Part shown: positions 17,455 to 25,435 of the stretch, in pieces
Layout of the letters: each line of letters starts with the position of its first letter
How positions within the stretch are numbered: the stretch's first letter is position 1
From: Desulfovibrio sp.
GTDB lineage: Bacteria; Desulfobacterota; Desulfovibrionia; Desulfovibrionales; Desulfovibrionaceae
Assembly: GCA_031271265.1 (NCBI GenBank)
Contig: JAISWB010000057.1
Span: 1-34,126 of the forward strand
DNA: 34,126 nt
Direction: 5' to 3'
Translations under genes and position numbers: made by a program
The notes under the pieces: model-generated
What the model was told of the DNA's origin: nothing
The model's input: the letters and a program-made list of their open reading frames with translations, nothing else
The model's database searches: none

Positions 17455-19989
17455 ATGACCGATCCCCTGGTCCCTGTGGAAACGGCGGCCGCGGTTCCGT
17501 CCGCGGAAAACGCGCCGGACAGGAACAGCAACGCCGACAGTTCGGAATCCGAAACGGACAACAGGCCGGAATTCCCGAACCGCATGCCGGTCCTGCCGGT
17601 GCGCGACGTCGTCATCTTCAATTATACCATACTGCCGCTCTTCGTCGGCAGGGATACTTCCATCCAGGCCGTCGAGGCGGCCCTGCAGGGCAACCGCTAC
17701 CTCCTCATCCTCACGCAAAAAGACGAACAGGTGGAAAAACCGGGCGCCGACGACCTGCACCGGACAGGCACCATAGTCATGATCATGCGCATCCTGAAGC
17801 TCCCCGACGGACGCCTCAAGCTGCTGGTGCAGGGGGTAAGCAGGGCGCGCGCCCTGGCGCTCGCGGAAGACAAAAACTTTCTGGAAGCGGAATTGCTCCC
17901 CCTCCCTGAACCTGAAAATCTGCCGGGCAACCTGGCCGTTGAAGCCCTTATGCGCGCCGCGCGCGAGCAGAGCGAACGCATCCTTTCCCTGCGGGGCATG
18001 GCTTCACCGGATATCGTCAATGTACTCAACAGTATAGAACATCCCGGTCGGCTCGCGGACCTCATAGCTTCCAACCTGCGGCTCAAACTCTCCGAAGCCC
18101 AGGAACTGCTGGAATGCCTTGACCCGGTCAAACGGCTCAAACAGGTGAACGAACACCTGACCAAGGAAGTGGAAGTGGCCTCCATGCAGGCGCATATCCA
18201 GGAAACAGCGCGCGAAGGCATGGACAAGGCCCAGCGGGACTATTACCTGCGCGAACAAATCAAGGCCATCCGCAAGGAACTCGGAGAAAACACCCCGAGC
18301 GACGACAACGATACCTCAGAATTGTCCGAAGCGCTTGAAAAAGCGGGATTGCCCGAGGAGGTGCGCAAGGAGGCCGACAAACAACTCAAGCGGCTTGCGG
18401 CCATGCACTCGGAATCCTCGGAAGCGGGCGTGCTGCGCAACTACCTGGAATGGCTCTCGGAACTTCCCTGGTCGGTACTCTCCCGCGACCGCCTGAATAT
18501 CGTCAAGGCCGCGAAAATACTGAACGACGACCACTACGGCCTGGAAAAAGTCAAAGAGCGCATCCTGGAATTTCTGTCGGTGCGCAAGCTCAACCCCAAG
18601 TCCAAAGGCCCTATTCTGTGCTTCGTAGGTCCCCCCGGCGTCGGCAAAACCTCGCTGGGCCGCTCCATAGCGCGGGCCATGGGCAGACGCTTCCAACGCA
18701 TGTCTCTCGGCGGCATGCGGGATGAAGCCGAGATACGCGGGCACAGGCGCACCTATGTCGGCGCGCTTCCGGGGCGCATCATCCAGTGCATCAAGCAGGC
18801 GGGAACGCGCAACCCCGTCATGATGCTTGATGAAGTGGACAAAATCGGCACGGACTACCGGGGCGATCCTTCATCGGCACTCCTGGAAGTACTGGACCCC
18901 GAGCAAAACAACAGTTTCAGCGACCATTTTCTCAATGTGCCGTTTGATTTGTCCAAGGTCATGTTCATCTGCACGGCCAACCACCTGGAAAGCATTCCCT
19001 CGCCGTTGCGCGACCGCATGGAGATTATCCGCATACCCGGGTACACGATGCAGGAAAAACTCGGCATAGCCGAACGCTACCTGATCAAGCGCCAAGCCTC
19101 GGAAAACGGTTTGCGCGGCAAGGACTTCCATTTTGAAAAAGACGTGCCGGCAAGCATAATCAGAGGCTACACCCGCGAGGCCGGCGTCAGGAACCTGGAG
19201 CGTGAAATCGGCGCGGTATGCCGCAAGATAGCCCGCAAAAAAGCCGAGGGCATGAAAAAATGCTTTACGGTGAGCACGGCGACGCTGAAAGAACTGCTGG
19301 GCGCGCCGAAGTTTCTCGACGACGGACCGGAGCAGCATATAATTCCGGGGCTGGCCCTGGGGCTGGCCTGGACGCCGCACGGCGGCGAAGTGCTCAATGT
19401 GGAAGTGTCCACCATGCAGGGCAAGGGCGCGCTGACCCTGACCGGACAACTCGGCGACGTGATGAAGGAAAGCGCCCACGCCGCCGTCACCTATGCCCGC
19501 AGCAATGCCGCCAGGCTCGGCATCGATCCCAAGTTCAACAACAGAATGGACCTGCATGTGCATGTGCCGGCGGGAGCTACGCCCAAGGACGGGCCGTCGG
19601 CAGGCGTGACCATGGCAACAGCTCTGATCTCCGCCCTGAGCGCGACGCCTGTGCGTTCGGGGCTGTGCATGACCGGTGAAATTACCCTGCGCGGCCGGGT
19701 TCTTCCGGTCGGGGGCATCAAGGAAAAGATACTCGCCGCCGTGGCCTGGGGCATACCGGATGTCATCATCCCCAAGCAGAACAACAAGGACCTTGAAGAA
19801 ATCCCCGGAGATTTGCTTGCGCAAATCAAGGTCCACCCCGTCGACGGGCTGGACGAGGTGCTGAAAATCGCCTTTCCGGAAGAGCACGCGCAGGTCGATG
19901 CGCCCCTGATATGCGTAAAAAAATTCGCGCAGACCGGCTCCTCCATGAACAGGGGCTTGCCGAAAGCCGGGAGCAGGCCAAGCGCCTGA
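17455..19989 (+). CDS. lon: ATP-dependent protease Lon
   Basis: Lon is a homo-hexameric cytosolic AAA+ protease that degrades misfolded and regulatory proteins. The substrate-binding N-domain (about residues 40-240) starts with MPVLPVRDVVIFN. Walker A GPPGVGKTS is at 392-400 and Walker B LDEVDKIG follows. The protease dyad is Ser715 in KDGPSAGVT and Lys758 in GGIKEK. The ATG at 17455 follows GAGGA by about eight bases and gives 844 residues; the open frame upstream lies inside holA and has no Lon character. The C-terminal tail after FPEEH is polar and reads over the first 79 bases of tlyA, an unusually long overlap. Confidence 0.97.
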   Translation: MTDPLVPVETAAAVPSAENAPDRNSNADSSESETDNRPEFPNRMPVLPVRDVVIFNYTILPLFVGRDTSIQAVEAALQGNRYLLILTQKDEQVEKPGADDLHRTGTIVMIMRILKLPDGRLKLLVQGVSRARALALAEDKNFLEAELLPLPEPENLPGNLAVEALMRAAREQSERILSLRGMASPDIVNVLNSIEHPGRLADLIASNLRLKLSEAQELLECLDPVKRLKQVNEHLTKEVEVASMQAHIQETAREGMDKAQRDYYLREQIKAIRKELGENTPSDDNDTSELSEALEKAGLPEEVRKEADKQLKRLAAMHSESSEAGVLRNYLEWLSELPWSVLSRDRLNIVKAAKILNDDHYGLEKVKERILEFLSVRKLNPKSKGPILCFVGPPGVGKTSLGRSIARAMGRRFQRMSLGGMRDEAEIRGHRRTYVGALPGRIIQCIKQAGTRNPVMMLDEVDKIGTDYRGDPSSALLEVLDPEQNNSFSDHFLNVPFDLSKVMFICTANHLESIPSPLRDRMEIIRIPGYTMQEKLGIAERYLIKRQASENGLRGKDFHFEKDVPASIIRGYTREAGVRNLEREIGAVCRKIARKKAEGMKKCFTVSTATLKELLGAPKFLDDGPEQHIIPGLALGLAWTPHGGEVLNVEVSTMQGKGALTLTGQLGDVMKESAHAAVTYARSNAARLGIDPKFNNRMDLHVHVPAGATPKDGPSAGVTMATALISALSATPVRSGLCMTGEITLRGRVLPVGGIKEKILAAVAWGIPDVIIPKQNNKDLEEIPGDLLAQIKVHPVDGLDEVLKIAFPEEHAQVDAPLICVKKFAQTGSSMNRGLPKAGSRPSA

Positions 19990-20735
19990 TCATGGCCGGC
20001 CGGGTCCGCACCGTACAGGACCGGGCCGAAATTCCGATGGATAAACCGGGCGGACTGTTCCGGCCCGAGCGGAACCCGGTCGGGACTCCCGTGGACAAGC
20101 CCGGCAGACTGTTCCCGTCCGATATCCGCTTCGCGGTCACGCCGGGGGAGCGTTTTGTCGGGCGCGGCGCGTACAAGCTCCTGACGGCCATAGAACATTT
20201 TTCCCTTGACGTGACCGGGTTCGTCGTCCTGGACGCCGGGGCCTCGACCGGGGGCTTTACGGACTGCCTCCTGCAGCACGGCGCGGCCAGAGTCTATGCC
20301 GCAGATGTCGGCAGGAACCTGTTGCACGAACGCCTGAGGTCCGATGCGCGCGTCATCCCTCTGGAAGGCGTCAACCTGCGTCTGGCGGGTGCCTCGCTGG
20401 TGCCAGAGGATCTGGACATGGTCACGGCGGACCTGTCGTTCATTTCCCTGACCTTGGTCCTCGGCCCGTGTACGCGGCGCTTAAAAAACAACGGCCTGCT
20501 GGCCGCTCTGATCAAACCGCAGTTTGAGGCCGGGCCGGGAGCGACGGTGCGCGGCGTCGTGCGCGACCCTGCCGTGCGCGAGGCCGCCGTCGACAAAGTG
20601 TCGGCTTTTGTCCGCGACACTCTGGGCATGCGGCTTCTGGGCATTGTCCCGTCGGCCGTCAAAGGCGCCGAAGGCAACCAGGAATACATGGCCGTGTGGC
20701 GTTTCAATCCACATCCGGCCCCGCCCGCCGGATGA
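19911..20735 (+). CDS. tlyA: TlyA family rRNA methyltransferase (S4 plus FtsJ domains)
   Basis: TlyA proteins 2'-O-methylate rRNA (16S C1409 and, in some, 23S C1920) and set capreomycin sensitivity. The N-terminal S4 RNA-binding domain (about residues 1-40) has RADRLLHEQGLAESREQAKR. The methyltransferase domain has the SAM loop VLDAGASTGGFTD at residues 107-119. The linker carries an 18-residue imperfect tandem repeat (residues 41-74) with DKPGGLF and DKPGRLF, which I do not expect in the family. The start at 19911 lies inside lon, matching the normal TlyA N-terminus despite a poor ribosome-binding site. Length 274 residues, slightly long because of the repeat. Confidence 0.93.
   Translation: MRKKIRADRLLHEQGLAESREQAKRLIMAGRVRTVQDRAEIPMDKPGGLFRPERNPVGTPVDKPGRLFPSDIRFAVTPGERFVGRGAYKLLTAIEHFSLDVTGFVVLDAGASTGGFTDCLLQHGAARVYAADVGRNLLHERLRSDARVIPLEGVNLRLAGASLVPEDLDMVTADLSFISLTLVLGPCTRRLKNNGLLAALIKPQFEAGPGATVRGVVRDPAVREAAVDKVSAFVRDTLGMRLLGIVPSAVKGAEGNQEYMAVWRFNPHPAPPAG
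20031..20123 (+). repeat. 54-bp imperfect in-frame tandem duplication in tlyA
   Basis: The 39 bases at 20031-20069 resemble 20085-20123 at about 28-29 positions, with an offset of 54 bases (18 codons). The shared protein pattern is PxDKPGxLF. It lies in the linker between the S4 and methyltransferase domains. Confidence 0.75.
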
Positions 20736-21056
20736 CTCCGCCCCGGCACTCACACGCTCCAGCCCGGACGCCGCCGGGAGCCGGCGCGGTCCTGACGGCT
20801 GTCAAGATACTAAAAATAATGAATATCAAATTTAATAGTTGTTTCAGCATTTCCCAAAATATTTTTTTATAATTATATTTAAATATGTTACATTACCAAC
20901 GCGCCTGTCTTGCCGAAAAATACAAAAATAATAAACATCTTGACAACAGCAAAACGCATTTCTATCTTCTTGAATTCTATAGAACAGCTTTCTGAATACT
21001 GAAGGGCGCACCGGCACGAGGTAAACTCCCGCGCGGAGCCCGGAAAGGGGGATACC
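20736..21056. other. AT-rich gap after tlyA, no gene
   Basis: The first part is GC-rich with a CGCCG/CGGCG hairpin (20769-20786) but no T-run. From about 20805 the sequence becomes strongly AT-rich, with runs of A and T and no coding frame. It contains the promoter at 20940-20968 and a TTCTATAGAA palindrome at about 20974-20983, a possible operator just downstream of the -10 box. The sharp change in composition marks the border between the housekeeping block and the signalling genes. Confidence 0.55.
20940..20968 (+). promoter_or_regulatory. probable sigma-70 promoter of the HD-GYP/hybrid kinase operon
   Basis: TTGACA at 20940-20945 is perfect, followed after 17 bases by TATCTT at 20963-20968. 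It lies about 90 bases before the response-regulator ATG in an AT-rich gap. The leader would include the TTCTATAGAA palindrome. Confidence 0.6.
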
Positions 21057-22124
21057 ATGCCCGGCAGGCGCAAAATCATCGCGGTCGTCGACGACAGCAC
21101 CCTTATTCTGAAAGCGGCCAGAACCGCTCTCATGGATGAGTATGACGTCATTACCCTGCCCGGCGGGCCAAAACTCTTTGCCATGCTGGCCCAAAGTCCC
21201 GCACTTCCCGACCTGATCCTGCTCGACGTCATTATGCCGGGCCAGAACGGTTACGAAGTCCTCAAAATCCTGAAAAAAGACAAAAACACCGCGGAGATTC
21301 CGGTCATTTTCCTCACCGCGCAGGCAGACAAGGAAAGTGAACTGATCGGCCTGTCCCTGGGCGCGGTGGATTATATGAGCAAACCCTTTACTCCCCATTT
21401 GTTGAAAAAACGCCTGAGCATACATTTGTTGTTGGAACAGCAGAAAAGAGAACTCCGGGAGATAAATGAAAACCTGAATGTGCAGGTTCGCAAAAAAACG
21501 GAAACCATATGCAACCTGCAGGCGGCCGTGGTACGCATGATGGGTGATGTCGTGGAATACCGGGACTACACTACCGGCGGCCACGTGACACGCACCACAC
21601 AAATACTTTCGGCGCTTATAGACAATATACCGTGGGACAGCGCGTATGCCGCGACCCTGCGGGAGTGGGATATTCCCATGTTCCTGCAATCCTCCCAACT
21701 GCACGACATCGGAAAAATCAGCACCCCGGATATGATTCTGCTCAAGCCGGGGCCCTTGACCGTTGACGAACGCGAGGAAATGAAAAGGCACGCAAGCGTG
21801 GGCGCGGACATTATCGCCAAATTGCAGGATGAGGTCGAAGGCAGCGATTTTCTGGAACACGCCAAAATTATGGCCGCCACGCACCACGAACACTGGGACG
21901 GCAACGGCTACCCGCAGGGGCTTAAAGACGGTGAAATCCCCCTGCAGGGGCGCATGATGGCCTTTGCCGACGTCTACGACGCCCTTGTGTCGCAGCGCCC
22001 CTACAAACAACCCTTCACGCACGGGCAGGCCCTGGACATCATCAGCGCGCAGAGGGGTAAACAGTTCGACCCGGAACTCACGGACATCTTCCTCAAAGCC
22101 GCGGAAACCTTCCGTCCGCAGTAA
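21057..22124 (+). CDS. response regulator with HD-GYP domain (predicted c-di-GMP phosphodiesterase)
   Basis: The 355-residue protein has the RpfG layout. The N-terminal receiver domain (residues 6-120) has Asp12/Asp13, phospho-acceptor Asp57 in LLLDVIMP-type context and Lys109 in MSKPF. A coiled linker (about 125-155) leads to the HD-GYP domain (about 155-350), with HD at 216-217, His245, HHE at 276-278 and GNGYP at 282-286. These are the metal ligands and signature of active c-di-GMP hydrolases. The ATG at 21057 is preceded by AAAGGGGGA. The hybrid kinase gene starts ten bases after its stop, so the two form an operon and the kinase is its likely phosphodonor. Confidence 0.93.
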   Translation: MPGRRKIIAVVDDSTLILKAARTALMDEYDVITLPGGPKLFAMLAQSPALPDLILLDVIMPGQNGYEVLKILKKDKNTAEIPVIFLTAQADKESELIGLSLGAVDYMSKPFTPHLLKKRLSIHLLLEQQKRELREINENLNVQVRKKTETICNLQAAVVRMMGDVVEYRDYTTGGHVTRTTQILSALIDNIPWDSAYAATLREWDIPMFLQSSQLHDIGKISTPDMILLKPGPLTVDEREEMKRHASVGADIIAKLQDEVEGSDFLEHAKIMAATHHEHWDGNGYPQGLKDGEIPLQGRMMAFADVYDALVSQRPYKQPFTHGQALDIISAQRGKQFDPELTDIFLKAAETFRPQ

Positions 22125-22134
22125 AGGTCCGCCC

Positions 22135-25100
22135 ATGACCCTCAAGCATCTGCTGCGCATTGCCCGTTTCAAGCTGCTCCTGGTGTTCGTGCTGACCGTT
22201 CTGAGCGCGGCGTGCAGTTATTACATTATAAGCGGCAACATAATGATGCACAGGGACAGGGATGTGTATGCAACGCTCAACGTGACCAAACACGCGCTCG
22301 CCGCCCGCATGCAAACCATAACGTACGAACTCGGCGTTATTGCGCTGATTTTACGTGAGCGCCTGGATCAAAACGCATCCGTGGCGAATCTCCGCGCGCT
22401 GGTCTTTAAGCTGCATGAAAAAGTCGCCCGCCCCGATGTCGACAATCCTATGCAACCCTTTGATTTTACCGCGTATCTCGACGGAAAAGACTTCGTGCAC
22501 CCGGACACGGCCTGCCCCATGCGCCTCCTCAAGTTACCGACTGCACTGCAACCCTGGTATATACTCTCCATACTTGGTCCCGACAAATTCATTATGACCG
22601 ACCCCGTTGTGTGTCCGCAAACCCGCAAACTTACCTTCTTCATTGCACACGCCGTACGCGACTCCTCCGGGCGCGTACGCGGCGCGGCGGCGTTTGCCGT
22701 CCCTGTCGGGGGCTTCTTCGCCAAAATCTACCAAGAAACAGCCGGCGGCTTCGTTGTGCTGACCACCGCGGACTACACCGTCATGGTCCATCACGAAAAA
22801 GCGCTGCTCGGGCGCAAATTGCGGACGATAAACGCCGATTATGCGAAGCTTGTGGAGGACCTGCAAAGCGGCGTTGCGGTGCGGATGCCCGTGGTCTTGA
22901 CCAATTCCGCCGGCGTCCGGAGCATGTTCTTTTTACAGAAAACCTTCAACGGCTGGCATGTGGGCTTTTCGATGAGCGAGCAGGTCTACCGCCGGGACCT
23001 CTCGACAACGGCCTTCATCCTGCTGTTCGGGGGCATCGCGACCTTTTTTGTCACCGCCTATTTCATCCTCCGGCTGAGCGCGGAAAAATACCGCTCCGAC
23101 TCCGAAAACAAGACAAAAACCCTCTTCCTCGCCCGCATGAGCCATGAAATACGCACACCCCTGAACTCCATTCTCGGTTTTACGGAACTGCTGGCCCGCA
23201 AACTCATCTCCCGGGAAATGCAGGAATACACAAACATCATAAGCCAGGCCGGCAATTCACTGCTGGCGATTATCAGCGATATCCTTGATTTTTCAAAAAT
23301 AGAGTCGGGAGGCTTTGCCCTGGAAAAATACGACTATAACTTTTCAAGCTTGCTCAAAGACATTATCAACATGGTACGTATCCCTATGCTGGAAAAGCAT
23401 GATATCAATTTTATCGTGCGCGTCAATCCTGAAATACCGGCTGTATTGAATGGCGATGAAGTAAGAATCCGTCAAATATTTTATAACCTTCTATCAAATG
23501 CTGTAAAATATACAGAAAAAGGCTTTATACAGCTTACCGTCGGCATAGAAGAATTTCTTGAAAATAGTATTCTGCTGTCTATTCAAGTTATGGATACAGG
23601 AGTTGGTATTGGTGAAAAGGATATAAAATTTATTTTTGATGATTTTAAAAGAAGTACATCAAAGGAACATATACATATTCAAGGGACAGGACTGGGTTTG
23701 GCTATAACATGGAACCTATGTACTATGATGGATGGTACAATAACTGTTAAGAGTAAATATCATAAAGGATCTACATTCACAGCTACAGTACGTCAGCACT
23801 TTGATGATCGGACACCGACGGCGGAAATAGCGACAGCTTCGCAAATACGTATCCTGATGTTTTCCGATAATTCCATTGACATGGTTTCCCTGGAACCGGC
23901 GCTCAAGGATCTCGGAGTGGAGCACATCCATAAAGCGGCGGGAGTGCGGGAGTTTACGGACAGTCTGCAAAGTGGGGATTACGATTATGCTTTCGTCACC
24001 TCCGGGCAGGCGCGGCAATGTATTCCGCACGGCGTGCCCGGAACGTGCAAAACCCGTTTTGTCGTGGTCGGCAAGCTCGGTGAAAATGTGCCCCTGAATG
24101 CGGAGTTTCTTATTTCTCCGCCGTACTCCGTCACGGTTGCCGATGTTCTGAACGGCATGACCGGGCGCAGCGCGCCGGATGTGGAGACGGCGATGGACTT
24201 TTCCGCCCCCGAGGCCAGGATTCTTGTCGCGGACGACATCTATGCCAATCTTATGGTTGCCAAAGAATTTATCGCCCACTTCGACATCCCGACGGATACC
24301 TGCACCAACGGACGGGAAGCGGTGCAGCTTGTCATGGAAAAGCGCTACGATATTGTCTTCATGGACCACATGATGCCGGTCATGGACGGCATAGAGGCCG
24401 CTGCGGCTATCCGGCAGGCCGGTGAGGAGAATAAGAACTGCCGCGATGCGGTCATCATCGCCCTGACGGCCAATGCGGTGTCCGGGCAGAAAGAAATTTT
24501 CCTGGCCGGCGGCATGAACGATTTTCTGCCCAAACCCGTCAGGATGAACAAGCTCGCCGACATGCTCAGAAAATGGCTGCCGCCTGAAAAGCAGGTGTAC
24601 AGGCCGACACGGGAAAATCAGCAAAAAAACGCCTTCATGCTCAAGGAAATAGAAGGCATCAACTTCCGCGCCGGCTTGTTGAATGCGGGAGAAAATCCGA
24701 AAGTCTACCTTGATATCCTGGCCGAATTCTGCCGGGACGGCAAACTGAAGATCCGTGAAATTCCGGACAGCCTGGAAAACGGCGATATCAAGAATTACAC
24801 TATTCTCGTCCATGCCCTTAAGGGTACATGCCGCACAATAGGCGCCCTGCAGACGGCGCACCTGGCGGCAACACTCGAAAGCGCGGCCCGCAGCGGCGAT
24901 ACGGCCTTTTTGCCGGACAATACCCCGGCCTTTATCGAAAATCTCGGCACCCTGCTCCATAATATACAGCAGGCTTTGCAGTTGGGGCAACCGGATACCG
25001 TATACGCGGCGCTTGACATCCGTGTCTTTGAATTTGACGTGTTGAAAAAGGCGTTGCAGGAAATGGATATACACACCGTGAACTCCCTGCTGCAAAAATA

Positions 25101-25218
25101 CGCTGCAATGAGGCTCAACAGCGAACAAAAAGAGCTTGTAGCGGAAATCGAACGCTGTATTACAGCCTTTGAATACGCAGAGGCCGTTGAAAAAATCAAT
25201 GCCGTCATGCGCGGGTAA
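22135..25218 (+). CDS. membrane hybrid sensor histidine kinase (HisKA-ATPase-pseudoreceiver-receiver-HPt)
   Basis: The 1027-residue protein has a first membrane segment at about residues 13-33, an extracytoplasmic sensor domain (about 35-285, Cache-like in size), and a second membrane segment at about 290-313. The dimerisation/phospho-acceptor site is His337 in SHEIRTP. The ATPase domain has NLLSNAVKYTEKG (N box), DTGVGIG and GTGLGLAI. A degenerate receiver-like domain (about 571-675) lacks the acidic pair and acceptor Asp. A true receiver follows (Asp700/701, Asp744, Lys800), then an HPt domain with His893 in HALKG. This is a complete phosphorelay. The ATG at 22135 follows AAGG. Bases 23461-23760, coding for the ATPase core, are about 31% G+C against 52-63% in flanking samples. 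Confidence 0.92.
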   Translation: MTLKHLLRIARFKLLLVFVLTVLSAACSYYIISGNIMMHRDRDVYATLNVTKHALAARMQTITYELGVIALILRERLDQNASVANLRALVFKLHEKVARPDVDNPMQPFDFTAYLDGKDFVHPDTACPMRLLKLPTALQPWYILSILGPDKFIMTDPVVCPQTRKLTFFIAHAVRDSSGRVRGAAAFAVPVGGFFAKIYQETAGGFVVLTTADYTVMVHHEKALLGRKLRTINADYAKLVEDLQSGVAVRMPVVLTNSAGVRSMFFLQKTFNGWHVGFSMSEQVYRRDLSTTAFILLFGGIATFFVTAYFILRLSAEKYRSDSENKTKTLFLARMSHEIRTPLNSILGFTELLARKLISREMQEYTNIISQAGNSLLAIISDILDFSKIESGGFALEKYDYNFSSLLKDIINMVRIPMLEKHDINFIVRVNPEIPAVLNGDEVRIRQIFYNLLSNAVKYTEKGFIQLTVGIEEFLENSILLSIQVMDTGVGIGEKDIKFIFDDFKRSTSKEHIHIQGTGLGLAITWNLCTMMDGTITVKSKYHKGSTFTATVRQHFDDRTPTAEIATASQIRILMFSDNSIDMVSLEPALKDLGVEHIHKAAGVREFTDSLQSGDYDYAFVTSGQARQCIPHGVPGTCKTRFVVVGKLGENVPLNAEFLISPPYSVTVADVLNGMTGRSAPDVETAMDFSAPEARILVADDIYANLMVAKEFIAHFDIPTDTCTNGREAVQLVMEKRYDIVFMDHMMPVMDGIEAAAAIRQAGEENKNCRDAVIIALTANAVSGQKEIFLAGGMNDFLPKPVRMNKLADMLRKWLPPEKQVYRPTRENQQKNAFMLKEIEGINFRAGLLNAGENPKVYLDILAEFCRDGKLKIREIPDSLENGDIKNYTILVHALKGTCRTIGALQTAHLAATLESAARSGDTAFLPDNTPAFIENLGTLLHNIQQALQLGQPDTVYAALDIRVFEFDVLKKALQEMDIHTVNSLLQKYAAMRLNSEQKELVAEIERCITAFEYAEAVEKINAVMRG

Positions 25219-25336
25219 GGCGCACCATGCCTTACCATGCAGCAACACGGCGCGGGTAGCGACGGAGTCGGGAGCAACACGGCGTAGCCGGGCGCAGGCC
25301 GGCAAAGCCGCGTTGTAGAGATGCAGCATAGGGGGG

Positions 25337-25363
25337 AGTTTGAGGGGCGGAGCCGCTCAAACT
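25337..25363. terminator. strong hairpin, likely bidirectional terminator
   Basis: AGTTTGAG at 25337-25344 pairs with CTCAAACT at 25356-25363, and the flanking GGGG and CCCC extend the stem. It lies between the convergent kinase and pnp genes. It has no long T-run, so intrinsic termination is plausible but not certain. Confidence 0.55.
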
Positions 25364-25377
25364 ACCCCTGAGGTGGT

Positions 25378-25400
25378 CCGGGGGAAATCATTTCCCCCGG
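25378..25400. repeat. 23-nt perfect palindrome, copy 2
   Basis: CCGGGGGAAAT, one central C, and the exact complement ATTTCCCCCGG. It matches copy 3 apart from the central base, read on either strand. It is located between convergent genes, where it could also act as a terminator stem. Confidence 0.85.
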
Positions 25401-25435
25401 CAGCCGGAGGCATATAAAATCAAAGTTGATCGGCT

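Larger units (their letters stand above)
25219..25435. other. gap between convergent genes with hairpins and repeats
   Basis: No gene. GCAACACGGCG occurs at 25242-25252 and again at 25274-25284, a partial direct repeat. Two strong hairpins follow (25337-25363 and 25378-25400). The segment 25400-25432, read on the minus strand, contains CAACTTTGATTTTATATGCC, which is found again at 31617-31636. Confidence 0.6.

Noticed and set aside
23716..25329. 537-codon minus-strand open frame opposite the hybrid kinase
   Set aside because: It is a shadow of the kinase receiver and HPt coding region and has no recognisable protein motif.
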